Positions 50,758-59,900 of a stretch of DNA of 64,000 nt are shown piece after piece. The stretch lies in the NCBI GenBank assembly GCA_963826035.1, contig CAWGVZ010000015.1, forward strand, positions 744,001 through 808,000. The letters are read 5' to 3'. The stretch is from Actinophytocola sp963826035 (GTDB taxonomy: Bacteria; Actinomycetota; Actinomycetes; Mycobacteriales; Pseudonocardiaceae). The notes below the pieces were generated by a model. It was not told the origin of the DNA. It ran no database searches and saw nothing but the letters and a program-made list of their open reading frames with translations. The position numbers and the translations under genes are program-made. The first letter of the stretch is position 1; each line of letters starts with the position of its first letter.

Positions 50758-52251
50758 TCAGCTCAGGTTCCACTGCTGGTTGCTACCGCCGTGGCACGTC
50801 CACAGCTGAACCAGGGCCCCGTTGGCGGTGGACGCCCCGGACACGTCCAGGCACAGCCCGGACTGCGCGCCGGTGATCGTGCCGTTCGCGTTGACGTTCC
50901 ACTGCTGGTTCGGCTGCCCGTTGCACGACCAGATGATCACGCTGGTGCCCGCGCTGGTGCCCTGGCCGTTCGCGTCCAGGCAGCCGGCGCCGTTGTTGAC
51001 GGTCAGTTGTCCCGACGAGGTGCGGTTCCAGGTCTGGCCGGTGCCGCCGCCACAGTCCCAGATTCGCGCCCGCGTGCCAACCGAGGTGTTCGGGACGTCC
51101 AGGCACTTGCCCGCGCCCACCGCGCGCACCGCACCGGTCGGGCTGGTGCCGCCGCCGTAGCCGGCGGCGATGATGTTGGCCTGCACCGCGTTCTCGGTCG
51201 CGTCGGACGGGTAGCCGGCGACCATGGCGCCCTCGTAGAAGGTGCCAGCGCTGAGGTTGGCGCCGCCGCCGGGCTTGCAGCAGTCACCGCCACTGCCCAG
51301 GATGATGGCGCCCTGCTTCTTCATGGGGCTGTAGCCGGGAGGAAGCGCGCCGTCCCACAGCGTGAACAGGTTGCCGGACTGTGCGTTGCTGCCCTTGATG
51401 GCGAATCGGGTCGTTCCGTTGTTCTTCAGCGTGGCCGTGACGAACCGGTGGGAGAACGCCCGCTGGTTCGGGTTCCAGGACTGGCTCCCGCCGGAGAATA
51501 GCCCCCATTCGAGGTCCGCCTGGACCCATGGGCCGGTTCCGGAGCACCCGCCGAACCAACACTGGGTGCTGAAGTTGATCGCGTCCATCGCGCCGGCGGC
51601 GTCGGCGCTCCTGGTCGTCTCACTGTTGCCGTAGTCGAAGCAGCAGCCGTTGTTCACGTGCGTGCCGCTGGTGACCATGTACATGCCTTCCGGCGCGCTG
51701 CCGGTGGGCACGCCGGTCAGGTGGCCGTCGCGCCAGTAGCTGTTGCCCGGGTTGATGTAGAGCGAGTACGCCTTGCTGCCGCCGACGGTCAACGACTCGG
51801 AGGTCGCGCTCGCGGGCCTGCTCTGGGTCGACCCGGGCACCTCGCTCGACCCCTGGTACCACAGGTTGTTCCCTCGACCGGACTGGTCGTACACGACGGT
51901 GATGACGCAGGAGGTGCCGGCGCAGAACGAGTCCTGGGCCGCCCCGTTGGCCACGCCGCCCTCGGCGAGCAGTCCGATGTCTCTGGTCGTGTTGTCCGAC
52001 GAACGTCGGACCTGGTACAGGTTTCCGGCGTACGAACCGTAGAGCGCCCGCACCGTACTGTGCGCGGCCACACAGGGCGTGCCGCCCGTGGCGTAGATGT
52101 CGCACGGCCCGGTGCCGGCCGCCGGTGCCGGTGTCGATGCCGGCGCGGGTGCCGATAACGCCAACGTGGCCGCGGGCACCAGGGCCAGCGTCAACAGCGC
52201 CGCTCGCGCACGGGTTGTGCGGCCCAGCCGCCGATCGGATGAGAACTTCAT
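50758..52251 (-). CDS. Secreted GH54 alpha-L-arabinofuranosidase with CBM13
   Basis: 497 residues. Signal peptide, then the AbfB-type catalytic domain: GPCDIYATGGTPCVAAHST, RALYGSYAGNLYQVRR, DLEWGLFSGG (nucleophile Glu) and GAIILGSGGDC with GTFYEGAMVAGYP (acid/base Asp). The catalytic lectin-like barrel runs to about residue 365. A CBM13 with three QxW repeats replaces the CBM42 normally found in fungal GH54 enzymes. Preceded by a CebR-type operator at 52287. Works with the SGNH esterase in arabinoxylan debranching. Confidence 0.92.
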   Translation of the reverse strand: MKFSSDRRLGRTTRARAALLTLALVPAATLALSAPAPASTPAPAAGTGPCDIYATGGTPCVAAHSTVRALYGSYAGNLYQVRRSSDNTTRDIGLLAEGGVANGAAQDSFCAGTSCVITVVYDQSGRGNNLWYQGSSEVPGSTQSRPASATSESLTVGGSKAYSLYINPGNSYWRDGHLTGVPTGSAPEGMYMVTSGTHVNNGCCFDYGNSETTRSADAAGAMDAINFSTQCWFGGCSGTGPWVQADLEWGLFSGGSQSWNPNQRAFSHRFVTATLKNNGTTRFAIKGSNAQSGNLFTLWDGALPPGYSPMKKQGAIILGSGGDCCKPGGGANLSAGTFYEGAMVAGYPSDATENAVQANIIAAGYGGGTSPTGAVRAVGAGKCLDVPNTSVGTRARIWDCGGGTGQTWNRTSSGQLTVNNGAGCLDANGQGTSAGTSVIIWSCNGQPNQQWNVNANGTITGAQSGLCLDVSGASTANGALVQLWTCHGGSNQQWNLS

Positions 52252-52286
52252 TGTTCTGCTCCTCGGGAAGGTCTGCTCGAGACCAC

Positions 52287-52300
52287 TGGGAGCGCTCCCA
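52287..52300. promoter_or_regulatory. CebR-type operator TGGGAGCGCTCCCA
   Basis: Perfect 14-bp palindrome 36 nt upstream of the GH54 start, identical to those at 27235 and 59853. Between it and the GntR gene at 52421 lies an AT-rich stretch (52325-52380) that may hold that gene's promoter. Confidence 0.85.
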
Positions 52301-52420
52301 GGCTCTCACGATAGCCTGGTCCATAGCTGGGTCGTCAAGCCTCACAGCGAAAATAGATCCGACTTATCCCGGTTCTAAGACCCTTCGGTGTGACCGGAGG
52401 CCCAGCCGTACTCTTCCGGT

Positions 52421-53164
52421 GTGACCCACGACGAGGGAGACGTGCCGGCAGCGGACGCGTACCGGCCTGGTTATGAGTTGGTGGCCGAGCGGGTTCTGCT
52501 GTTGATCTCCGAGTCGGGGTTGCGGCCGGGGGATCGGATGCCGACGGAGAACGAGTTGGCCGCGCGGTTGGGTACCAGTCGGAGCATGGTGCGTGAGGCG
52601 GTGAAGATCCTGTCGGCGATCGGGCGGGTGCGGGCGCAGAAGGGTCGTGGCCTGTACGTCGCCGACGACGAGGGGATGCTGGGTTCCTCGCGGTGGGGTG
52701 GGTTCTTCCTGCCGACCGATCTGGACCACGTCTACATGTTGTTCGAGTTCCGCCGGGTCCAGGAGACGGCGGCGAGCCGGCTGGCGGCGATCCACGCGAC
52801 GCCGGCGGAGCTGCGGGCGATCGAGGCGGCGGTCGAGATGTGCCGCCAGGGTCATGTGACGGGGGAGGCGGCGCTGTTCGACCGCGGTGACGACGAGTTC
52901 CACCTCGCGGTCGCGGCGGCTTCGCACAACCAGTTCCTGGTGGCGGCGGTGCGTGAGGCCCGCCTCCTGCAACGTCAGTCCAACATCATCGGCATGCACG
53001 GCACCGTCGGCGGCCACGCGGCGGAAGCGGTCGAGGAGCACGCGGCGATCCTCAAGGCCGTCCGCGACGGCGACCCGGACATCGCTGCCCAGGCCACGGC
53101 CACCCACCTGGACAACACCCTCGAGGACTACCGGCACGAGATCCAGCGCCGCGTCTTCGGCTGA
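52421..53164 (+). CDS. GntR-family (FadR/FCD) transcriptional regulator
   Basis: 247 residues from GTG 52421. HTH: LRPGDRMPTENELAARLGTS and MVREAVKILSAIGRV. FCD domain with RRVQETAASRLAAIHA, DDEFHLAVAAASHNQFL and EEHAAILKAVRDGD (His and Asp metal-site residues). Parts of this gene recur verbatim as a deleted relic at 11.0 kb. Divergent from the GH54-esterase pair and upstream of the Gfo/Idh-Liv operon, so it could control either. Confidence 0.9.
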   Translation: MTHDEGDVPAADAYRPGYELVAERVLLLISESGLRPGDRMPTENELAARLGTSRSMVREAVKILSAIGRVRAQKGRGLYVADDEGMLGSSRWGGFFLPTDLDHVYMLFEFRRVQETAASRLAAIHATPAELRAIEAAVEMCRQGHVTGEAALFDRGDDEFHLAVAAASHNQFLVAAVREARLLQRQSNIIGMHGTVGGHAAEAVEEHAAILKAVRDGDPDIAAQATATHLDNTLEDYRHEIQRRVFG

Positions 53165-53174
53165 CCACGCTGGT

Positions 53175-53362
53175 CGAGGCCCGGCCGTGACCGATCAGGC
53201 GGCGGAGGTTCAGGCCGGTCTCGTAGGCGAAGACCACGGCCTGCACGCGGTCCCGGAGGTCGAGTTTCATGAGGATGCGTTTGACGTGGGTTCTCGCCGT
53301 CGACTCCTCGACGACGAGCGCGGCGGCGATCTCCCGGTGACCGAGGGGGCGACCACACATAA
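53175..53362 (-). pseudogene. LuxR-type response regulator, C-terminal fragment
   Basis: Reading from 53362 down: GHREIAAALVVEESTARTHV and KRILMKLDLRDRVQAVVFAYETGL form a nearly complete NarL-type HTH, but the receiver domain and half of the first helix are missing. Upstream lies AT-rich non-coding sequence instead of the receiver. The 3' end abuts the convergent GntR gene. Confidence 0.72.
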
Positions 53363-53639
53363 AAGTACGACTAATTTCCCCTATCCCTACCGCATCTCAA
53401 CGGATTGCCGTGGATAAGCCCGCTCAATCGCTTGACGCGTGACCGTCCCTGCTGCTCTCATTGACCACTGAAGTTAGGCACTCACCTCGTAGTTCGTCTC
53501 CGATGCCCAGTGACAGCCGAGCAAATGCGTTGTTCGGCAACAGCGGCTTGCGCCGCGAGATGAATCGCACACATCCTGCAGAGACTGGCTTGTCCAGCGG
53601 ACCGCCGCCACAACGCTGAGGTGGAGAGGAGCGTGGGTG
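53363..53639. other. Intergenic region with a degenerate repeat
   Basis: No gene seen. AT-richer at 53365-53400. 53515-53545 (minus strand: LLPNNAFARLS, DNA core CCGAACAACGCATTT) is a decayed copy of the NDAFGAL palindromic repeat. The ribosome site GAGAGGA of the next gene lies at 53623-53629. Confidence 0.5.
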
Positions 53640-54764
53640 ATGCCCGGCCGGCCCGTCCGCGTAGCGATGATCGGCCTCGGCTTCGGCGCCGAGTTCATCC
53701 CGATCTATCAACGTCACCCGCAGGCCGAGCTGGCCGCCATCTGCCGGCGGGATCGCGCGGGCCTCGACGAGGTGGGCGACCAGTTCGGCGTCGAGAAGCG
53801 CTACACAGACTACCGAGAACTGCTCAGGGACCCGGACGTCGACGCGGTCCATATCAACTCGCCGATCCCGGACCACGCGTGGATGGCCATCGAGGCCCTG
53901 GGGGCCGGCAAGCACGTCGCCTGCACAGTGCCGATGGCGACGAGCATCGAGGACTGCGGGCGGATCGTGGCCGCGGTCGAGCGGACCGGTCTCCGGTACA
54001 TGATGATGGAGACGGTCGTCTACGCCCGCGAATACCTGTACCTCAAGCAACTCCACGACTCGGGCGCGCTCGGCAAGCTCCAGTTCCTTCAGGCCAGCCA
54101 TCTGCAGGACATGGACGGCTGGCCCGGCTACTGGCCCGGGCTGCCACCGATGTGGTATGCGACGCACTGCGTCGGCCCGGTCCTCGCGCTCACCGACGCG
54201 AGCGCCGAGGTCGTCTCGTGTTTCGGCTCCGGCACGATTCGCGAGGAGCTGATCGAGCACTACGGATCGCCGTTCGCGGTCGAGACGGCGCACGTGAAGA
54301 TCCTCGACAGCGACCTCACCGCGCACGTCCACCGATCGCTGTTCGACGTGGCGCGCCAGTACCGCGAGAGCATCGACATCTACGGCTCCGAGCGGTCGTT
54401 CGAGTGGACCCTCGTCGAGGGCGGGCAGCACGTGCTGCACACGGCCAAGCGCCCCGAGCCGGAGATCCCCGAGAAGATCGAGGTCCCCGACTTCGCCGAG
54501 CGCCTGCCCGAGCCGATCCGGCGCTTCACCACAAAGGGCGTCTACGACGAAGAGGAGACGCATCTCAGCTTCACGCAGGGCGCCGGCCACGGCGGCTCGC
54601 ATCCGCACCTGGTGCACGAGTTCGTCAGCGCCCTCGTCGAGCAGCGCGAGCCGTTCCCGAACGCCCGCCGCGCGGCCAACTGGACGTGCGTCGGCCTCTG
54701 CGCGCACGAGTCCGCGCTCAAGGGCGGTGAGCTCGTGCGCCTGCCCGAGTTCACCCTGCGATGA
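53640..54764 (+). CDS. Gfo/Idh/MocA-family NAD(P)-dependent oxidoreductase
   Basis: 374 residues from ATG 53640 (GAGAGGA 10 nt upstream). Rossmann motif IGLGFGAEF (GxGxxG variant), AICRRD, the family's EALGAGKHVACTVPMATS (EKP loop reads CTVP) and a C-terminal dimerisation domain. The usual catalytic Lys of EKP is replaced by Thr-Val-Pro, so the redox mechanism may differ. Coupled to the Liv-type importer (ATGA), suggesting that it acts on the imported compound. Confidence 0.88.
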   Translation: MPGRPVRVAMIGLGFGAEFIPIYQRHPQAELAAICRRDRAGLDEVGDQFGVEKRYTDYRELLRDPDVDAVHINSPIPDHAWMAIEALGAGKHVACTVPMATSIEDCGRIVAAVERTGLRYMMMETVVYAREYLYLKQLHDSGALGKLQFLQASHLQDMDGWPGYWPGLPPMWYATHCVGPVLALTDASAEVVSCFGSGTIREELIEHYGSPFAVETAHVKILDSDLTAHVHRSLFDVARQYRESIDIYGSERSFEWTLVEGGQHVLHTAKRPEPEIPEKIEVPDFAERLPEPIRRFTTKGVYDEEETHLSFTQGAGHGGSHPHLVHEFVSALVEQREPFPNARRAANWTCVGLCAHESALKGGELVRLPEFTLR

Positions 54765-55819
54765 GTCGGCCGCCGGTCGCCACGCGCACCGCGTGGCCGG
54801 CCAAGCGAATCGTGCTCGTCGCCGGGGCCGCCGTCGTGGCGATCTTTCTGGTGGTCAAGGCCGCGGCAGACCTCCGCCAGTTCACGACCGTCACCCTCAG
54901 CGGGCTGACGCTCGCCGCGCTGTACTTCGTGGTGGCCAGCGGATTCACGCTGATCTTCGGGCTCATGCGCGTCGTCAACATGGCGCATGGGTCGCTGTTC
55001 CTGCTCGGTGGATACCTGGCGCTCGAGGTCCAGGCCCGGTGGTTCAAGGAAGAGGAGGGGCTCGGGATCTCACTCAGCGGCAACGCGGGCGTCGAGTACG
55101 GACTGCTCGGCTGGCTCGTCCCGCTGGTCGTCGCCACGCTCGTGATCGGGTTCCTGGGGGTCGCGCTCCAGCAGATCTTCCTGCGCCACAACCAGGGGCA
55201 GGATCTGCGCCAGGCGCTGATCACGATCGCGCTGAGCGTGATCATCGCCGACCAGATGCTGGCCGCGTTCGGCGGCGTCTCGAAGGACATCGCGGTGCCG
55301 TCCTGGTGGCCGACGAGCATCACGCTGCCGGGTGAGGTGCGGTTCGGGTTCTTCCGAGGCGTCATCGTGCTCGGCGCGGCGCTCCTGATCGGGCTGGCGC
55401 TGTGGCTGATCATCAAGCGCACCCGCTTCGGCAAGATCGTGCGGGCCGGCGTCGACGACCGCGACATGGTGTCGGCGCTCGGCATCAACGTGAACCTCGT
55501 CTTCGTCGGCGCGTTCTTCCTCGGCGCGGCACTGGCCGGCTTCGGCGGCGTCCTCGGCGGAACGATGATCTCGCTCGCGCCGGGCCACGACACGGCGTTC
55601 CTCCTCAACTCGCTGATCGTCGTGATCATCGGCGGGATGGGGTCGCTGGGCGGCGCGGCCATCGGCGCGCTGGCGCTCGGCCTGGTCGACTCGTACGCGG
55701 ACGTCTACCTCGTCTTCGGCGGGACGGATCTGACCAACTACTCGATCATCGTGACGTTCGCGCTGCTCGTCGGCGTGCTCGCGGTGCGGCCACTGGGAAT
55801 CTTCGGGAGGCCGGCGTGA
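54761..55819 (+). CDS. Liv-type ABC transporter permease (LivH)
   Basis: 352 residues, 8 or more hydrophobic segments. LTLAALYFVVASGFTLIFGL with MRVVNMAHGSLFLLGGY is the LivH signature. NSLIVVIIGGMGSLGGAAIG near the C-terminus is also conserved. ATG overlaps the dehydrogenase stop. The family imports branched-chain amino acids, amides, urea or aromatic acids. Confidence 0.92.
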   Translation: MSRPPVATRTAWPAKRIVLVAGAAVVAIFLVVKAAADLRQFTTVTLSGLTLAALYFVVASGFTLIFGLMRVVNMAHGSLFLLGGYLALEVQARWFKEEEGLGISLSGNAGVEYGLLGWLVPLVVATLVIGFLGVALQQIFLRHNQGQDLRQALITIALSVIIADQMLAAFGGVSKDIAVPSWWPTSITLPGEVRFGFFRGVIVLGAALLIGLALWLIIKRTRFGKIVRAGVDDRDMVSALGINVNLVFVGAFFLGAALAGFGGVLGGTMISLAPGHDTAFLLNSLIVVIIGGMGSLGGAAIGALALGLVDSYADVYLVFGGTDLTNYSIIVTFALLVGVLAVRPLGIFGRPA

Positions 55820-56820
55820 CCCCGACGGTCAGCACGACCCGGCTCGCGTGGCCGGTACTGGGCGTGGTCGTCGTACTCGCGGCGATCACGCCGCTGTTCG
55901 TCTCGGGCTTCTTCCTGAACGTGATCCTCACGAAGGCCCTGTGGCTCGGTATCGCCGCGTCGAGCCTGATCTTCCTGACGGCCTACGGGGGCATGGTGTC
56001 GCTCGCGCAGGTCGGGCTCTACGGCATCGCCGGCATGACCTACGCCAACCTCGTCCTGGCCGACGGCGGCGCCGCGGCGGCCTGGAACCCGTACCTCGCG
56101 CTCGTCGTCGCGCTGATCGTCGCGACGGGAGTGGGGCTCGGGTTCGGCTGGATCGCGGCCCGCAGCGAGGGCATCTACTTCCTGATGATCACGCTGGCGT
56201 TCAGTGTGCTCGTCTTCTACTTCTTCTCGCAGGTCACCGGGCTCTCCGGCTTCGGCGGCATCAACAGCGTCGAGCTGCCGGGCGTCGCCGGGAGCCCGGA
56301 GAGCGATCCCGTGCCCCGCTACTTCCTGACGCTCGTCGTCGCGGTCCTGGTCTTCCTCGGGCTGGCCGCGTTGTCGCGCACCGCCTTCGGGCTTGGCCTC
56401 CAAGGAGTCCGGGACGAGCCGGCCCGCATGCGCGCGCTCGGCTTCAACGTTCAGCTGCACCGGACCCTCGCGTTCGGCATCGCGGCCTTCGTGGCCGGCG
56501 TCGCCGGTGTGCTGTCCGTCTTCTACAACGGCCGCATCGCGCCCGGCTCGATCAACCTGGCGCAGGCGATCGACATTCTGATCATCGCCGTCATCGGCGG
56601 TCTCCATCGACTCGAAGGGGCGTGGATCGGTGCGCTCACGTACGCGCTGATCGACAACTACTCGCGGGAGTGGGTGCCGGAGGTCGGCAACGTCCTCGGG
56701 CCCGCTCGGTTCAACACGCTCATCGGCGTGCTGTTCCTGATCATCGTCCTGGCCTCGCCCGGAGGCATCGTCGGTATCTGGGACCGGGTCAAGGCCAAGC
56801 TGGTTCACCAGGAGAGGTGA
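55816..56820 (+). CDS. Liv-type ABC transporter permease (LivM)
   Basis: 334 residues from GTG 55816 (GTGA overlap). TAYGGMVSLAQVGLYGIAGM, AARSEGIYFLMITLAFSVL and RDEPARMRALGFNVQLHRTL are LivM motifs. Second permease of the complete importer. Confidence 0.92.
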   Translation: MTPTVSTTRLAWPVLGVVVVLAAITPLFVSGFFLNVILTKALWLGIAASSLIFLTAYGGMVSLAQVGLYGIAGMTYANLVLADGGAAAAWNPYLALVVALIVATGVGLGFGWIAARSEGIYFLMITLAFSVLVFYFFSQVTGLSGFGGINSVELPGVAGSPESDPVPRYFLTLVVAVLVFLGLAALSRTAFGLGLQGVRDEPARMRALGFNVQLHRTLAFGIAAFVAGVAGVLSVFYNGRIAPGSINLAQAIDILIIAVIGGLHRLEGAWIGALTYALIDNYSREWVPEVGNVLGPARFNTLIGVLFLIIVLASPGGIVGIWDRVKAKLVHQER

Positions 56821-56825
56821 AGGAA

Positions 56826-58208
56826 ATGCCACGACCTCGTTATGTCGTGCTCGGCCTTGTCGGGGCGCTCGCGTTATCGGGCTGCGGAGGAGACGGTGGA
56901 GACAGTGGGGGCGCACCCTCCGCCGGGACGATCAAAATCGGTTTCCTGTCGGACTGCGAGGGCGCGTTCGGATCGTTCTTCGAGCCGACCGCGTCGGGTG
57001 CGAACCTCGCGCTCATCAAGTACGCCGGGGCCACGCCCAACGGCGAGCGGCCGACCGACGGCGTGTCCGGCGCCAAGATCGCCGGCAAGGACGTGGAGAT
57101 CGTCAGCTACGGCTGCGCCGACGACACGGCCGACAAGGCGATCGAGGAGACCCGCCGCCTGATGGAGCAGAACGACGCCGACGTCATGGTCGGCCCGTTC
57201 TCCGGCGACGAGGGCATCGCGGTGGCGAACTACGCGAAGCAGCACCCGGACAAGACCTTCGTGAACGGCATTTCCGGCGCGCAGGACGCGACTCTCAAGG
57301 TCCAGGCGCCGAACTTCTTCCGCTTCCATCCGGACGGCGCGCAGTGGTCCGCGGGTCTCGGTGACTACGCCTACAACACGCTCGGCTGGCGCACCGCCGC
57401 GATCATCGGCGACGACTACTCGTTCCCGTACACCTCGCTGTCGGGCTTCGTCGCCGAGTTCTGCGCGCTCGGTGGCAAGGTCTCCAAACGAGTCTGGGCG
57501 CCGCTGGGGGAGAAGGACTACTCCTCTCACATCTCCCAGCTTCCGCAGGACGTCGACGGCCTGTACGTGGGCGTCGGCGGCACCGGTCTGATCTCGTTCA
57601 TCAAGCAGTACCAGGAACTGCGCGGCCGGTTCGACACCGAACGCATGCTGGGCAACATCTTCTGGGACGACCCGCTCGTGCTGAAGGAGATCGGCGAGTC
57701 GCTCATCGGCGGCACCACCGCGGCCATGACGGCGGCCGACTCCGACGCTCCCGAGGTCGCGGCGTACCTGAAGGACCTCAAGGACGCCTACGGTGACGAG
57801 ATCGCGGGCCTCGGCACGTCGATCTTCACCTACGGCTACTACACGGGCATGACGGCGCTGATCAAGGCGCTCGAGGAGGTCGACGGCGACGTCGCCGACC
57901 AGAGCAAGCTGCAGGCCGCGCTCGCGAAGATGACGCTGACCGTCGAGGAGGCCCCGTGGGGCGAGGTCAAGCTCGACGGCAACCGCCAGGCCATCGCGGA
58001 CGTGTACCTGAAGAAGATCGTCGCCGACAACACGGGCGACGGCGTGCCGGACGTCGAGACGTTCGCCCGGATTCCGGACACCGAGCAGACGTTCAACGGT
58101 GTCTTCTCGGCGGACACGCCGGCGCCGGACCGCGACAACCCGGAGTGCGTGAGCGGCGCCGCTCCGCCGTGGGTCGGCAAGGCCGAGCCGGTGAAGTTCT
58201 CCGGGTAG
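56826..58208 (+). CDS. Liv-type ABC transporter substrate-binding lipoprotein
   Basis: 460 residues from ATG 56826, 6 nt after livM. Lipobox LSGC (residues about 17-20) followed by a Gly/Asp-rich linker. Peripla_BP_6 fold: IKIGFLSDCEGAFGSFFEP, VMVGPFSGDEGIAVANYA, FFRFHPDGAQWSAGLGDYAY and SIFTYGYYTGMTALIKALE. At 460 residues it is longer than typical LivK. The ligand is not identifiable. Confidence 0.92.
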   Translation: MPRPRYVVLGLVGALALSGCGGDGGDSGGAPSAGTIKIGFLSDCEGAFGSFFEPTASGANLALIKYAGATPNGERPTDGVSGAKIAGKDVEIVSYGCADDTADKAIEETRRLMEQNDADVMVGPFSGDEGIAVANYAKQHPDKTFVNGISGAQDATLKVQAPNFFRFHPDGAQWSAGLGDYAYNTLGWRTAAIIGDDYSFPYTSLSGFVAEFCALGGKVSKRVWAPLGEKDYSSHISQLPQDVDGLYVGVGGTGLISFIKQYQELRGRFDTERMLGNIFWDDPLVLKEIGESLIGGTTAAMTAADSDAPEVAAYLKDLKDAYGDEIAGLGTSIFTYGYYTGMTALIKALEEVDGDVADQSKLQAALAKMTLTVEEAPWGEVKLDGNRQAIADVYLKKIVADNTGDGVPDVETFARIPDTEQTFNGVFSADTPAPDRDNPECVSGAAPPWVGKAEPVKFSG

Positions 58209-58213
58209 CGGGT

Positions 58214-58990
58214 GTGCGAGTGACTGACTCGGCAGCGGACCCGATCCTGCGGCTTCGGGGGATCGACCAGCGGTTCGGCGGCGTCCACGCCGTGCGCGGC
58301 GTGGACCTCGAGGTGCGGCCCGGCGAGCGCCGGGCCGTCCTCGGACCCAACGGCGCCGGCAAGACGACCGTGTTCAACCTGATCTCCGGAGAGTTCGCGC
58401 CGAGCGGCGGTCGGGTCGAGCTCTTCGGTCGCGACGTGACGGAGCTGCCCGCCCGCAAGCGCGCCCGCCTGGGTCTGTCCCGGACGTTCCAGACGTCGCG
58501 GCTGTTCGCCGGGCTCTCCGTGGCGGACAACCTTTTCCTGGCGGCACTCGGCGTCGGTGCGGGCCGGCTGCGGATGACGCCGTCGGCGAAGGACGACGAG
58601 CTGCGCGAGAAGGTGCGGCCCGTGGCCGCCACCGTGGGGCTGACCGATCGGCTGCCCGACCTGGTGATGGACCTCTCGCACGGCGAGCAGCGGCAGTTGG
58701 AGGTCGGCATGGCGCTCGCCGCCGACCCCAAGCTGCTGATGCTCGACGAGCCGGCGGCCGGGCTCTCGCGTGCCGAGCGCGTGCGGCTCACGGAGATGCT
58801 GCTCGAACTCGACGAGTCGATCACGCTCGTCCTGATCGAGCACGACATGGACGTCGCCCTGCGCGTGGCGAGATGGATCACCATGATGCACGACGGGCGG
58901 GTGATCGTGGAGGGCACGCCGGAGGAGATCCGCGCCAACCAGACGGTGCACGACCTGTACCTGGGATCGGGGCTGATCTCGCATGAGTGA
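58214..58990 (+). CDS. Liv-type ABC transporter ATPase (LivG)
   Basis: 258 residues from GTG 58214 (GTG 58220 equally possible, neither has a strong site). Walker A GPNGAGKTT, Q-loop RTFQTSRLF, signature LSHGEQRQLEVGMALA, Walker B LLMLDEPAAGLS and H-loop IEHDM. Overlaps livF by 8 nt. Confidence 0.92.
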   Translation: MRVTDSAADPILRLRGIDQRFGGVHAVRGVDLEVRPGERRAVLGPNGAGKTTVFNLISGEFAPSGGRVELFGRDVTELPARKRARLGLSRTFQTSRLFAGLSVADNLFLAALGVGAGRLRMTPSAKDDELREKVRPVAATVGLTDRLPDLVMDLSHGEQRQLEVGMALAADPKLLMLDEPAAGLSRAERVRLTEMLLELDESITLVLIEHDMDVALRVARWITMMHDGRVIVEGTPEEIRANQTVHDLYLGSGLISHE

Positions 58991-59738
58991 TCCACTGCTG
59001 GTGGTCGAGAACCTCGACGCGTACTACGGCCCGGCGCATGTCCTGCAGGGCGTGTCACTGACCATGGGCGCGGAACCCGTGGCGCTCATCGGCCGCAACG
59101 GCATGGGCAAGACGACGTTGTGCAAGGCGCTTGCCGGGGTGCTCGGGGTCACCGGGCGGTCGACCGGGTCGGCCAGGCTCGCCGGGGTGGAGTTGCGGGG
59201 CAAGCCGCCGCACAGGATCGCGAAGGCCGGGATCGGTTATGTCCCACAGGGCCGGCGGCTGTTCCAGTCGCTCACCACGGATGAGCACCTCCAGATCGTC
59301 GGGGCGCCGGCCAAGGCCGCCTGGACGCCGGCGCGCGTCTACGAGCTGTTCCCGCGGCTGGCCGAGCGCAAGAACGTCTCGGGAACGGCGCTCTCCGGCG
59401 GCGAGCAGGAGATGCTCTCGATCGGACGCGCGCTGCTCACCAACCCGAAGCTGCTCATCATGGACGAGCCATCGGAAGGCTTGGCGCCGACCGTGGTGGA
59501 GACGCTCATCGAGACGATCAAGGATCTCGCGGCCGGCGGGATGGGGCTGCTCGTGGTGGAACAGAACCTCGGCGTCGCCACGACGCTCGCGGATCGCGTG
59601 ATCGTGATGCAGTCGGGGATGGTCGCGACCGAGACCACCTCGGCCGAGCTGTTGGCCGACCCAGGGGCGCAGAAACGCTATCTCGGCGTCGAGCCGCTTT
59701 CGGACACCGATAAGTCGGAAACATCCAACTCGCGATAA
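58983..59738 (+). CDS. Liv-type ABC transporter ATPase (LivF)
   Basis: 251 residues from ATG 58983. Walker A GRNGMGKTT, VPQGRRLFQSLT, signature LSGGEQEMLSIGRALL, Walker B LLIMDEPSEGLAP and VVEQNL. Last gene of the dehydrogenase-Liv operon. No hairpin is obvious after it. Confidence 0.92.
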   Translation: MSDPLLVVENLDAYYGPAHVLQGVSLTMGAEPVALIGRNGMGKTTLCKALAGVLGVTGRSTGSARLAGVELRGKPPHRIAKAGIGYVPQGRRLFQSLTTDEHLQIVGAPAKAAWTPARVYELFPRLAERKNVSGTALSGGEQEMLSIGRALLTNPKLLIMDEPSEGLAPTVVETLIETIKDLAAGGMGLLVVEQNLGVATTLADRVIVMQSGMVATETTSAELLADPGAQKRYLGVEPLSDTDKSETSNSR

Positions 59739-59852
59739 GACTGAAGCATTGCGCTGTCAGCGGCCGGTCCCGTACGGTAATCAATGGATCGAACCGCTTC
59801 GACGCTGTTCGGGAGTCTCCCGTTGGCGCCCGGGGTGCTCCGCGCGTCTGTC

Positions 59853-59866
59853 TGGGAGCGCTCCCA
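59853..59866. promoter_or_regulatory. CebR-type operator TGGGAGCGCTCCCA
   Basis: Perfect 14-bp palindrome 34 nt before the CE1 esterase start, identical to the sites at 27235 and 52287. Confidence 0.85.
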
Positions 59867-59900
59867 AAATCGAGATGCCTTCAACGACGAAGGAGAACCC

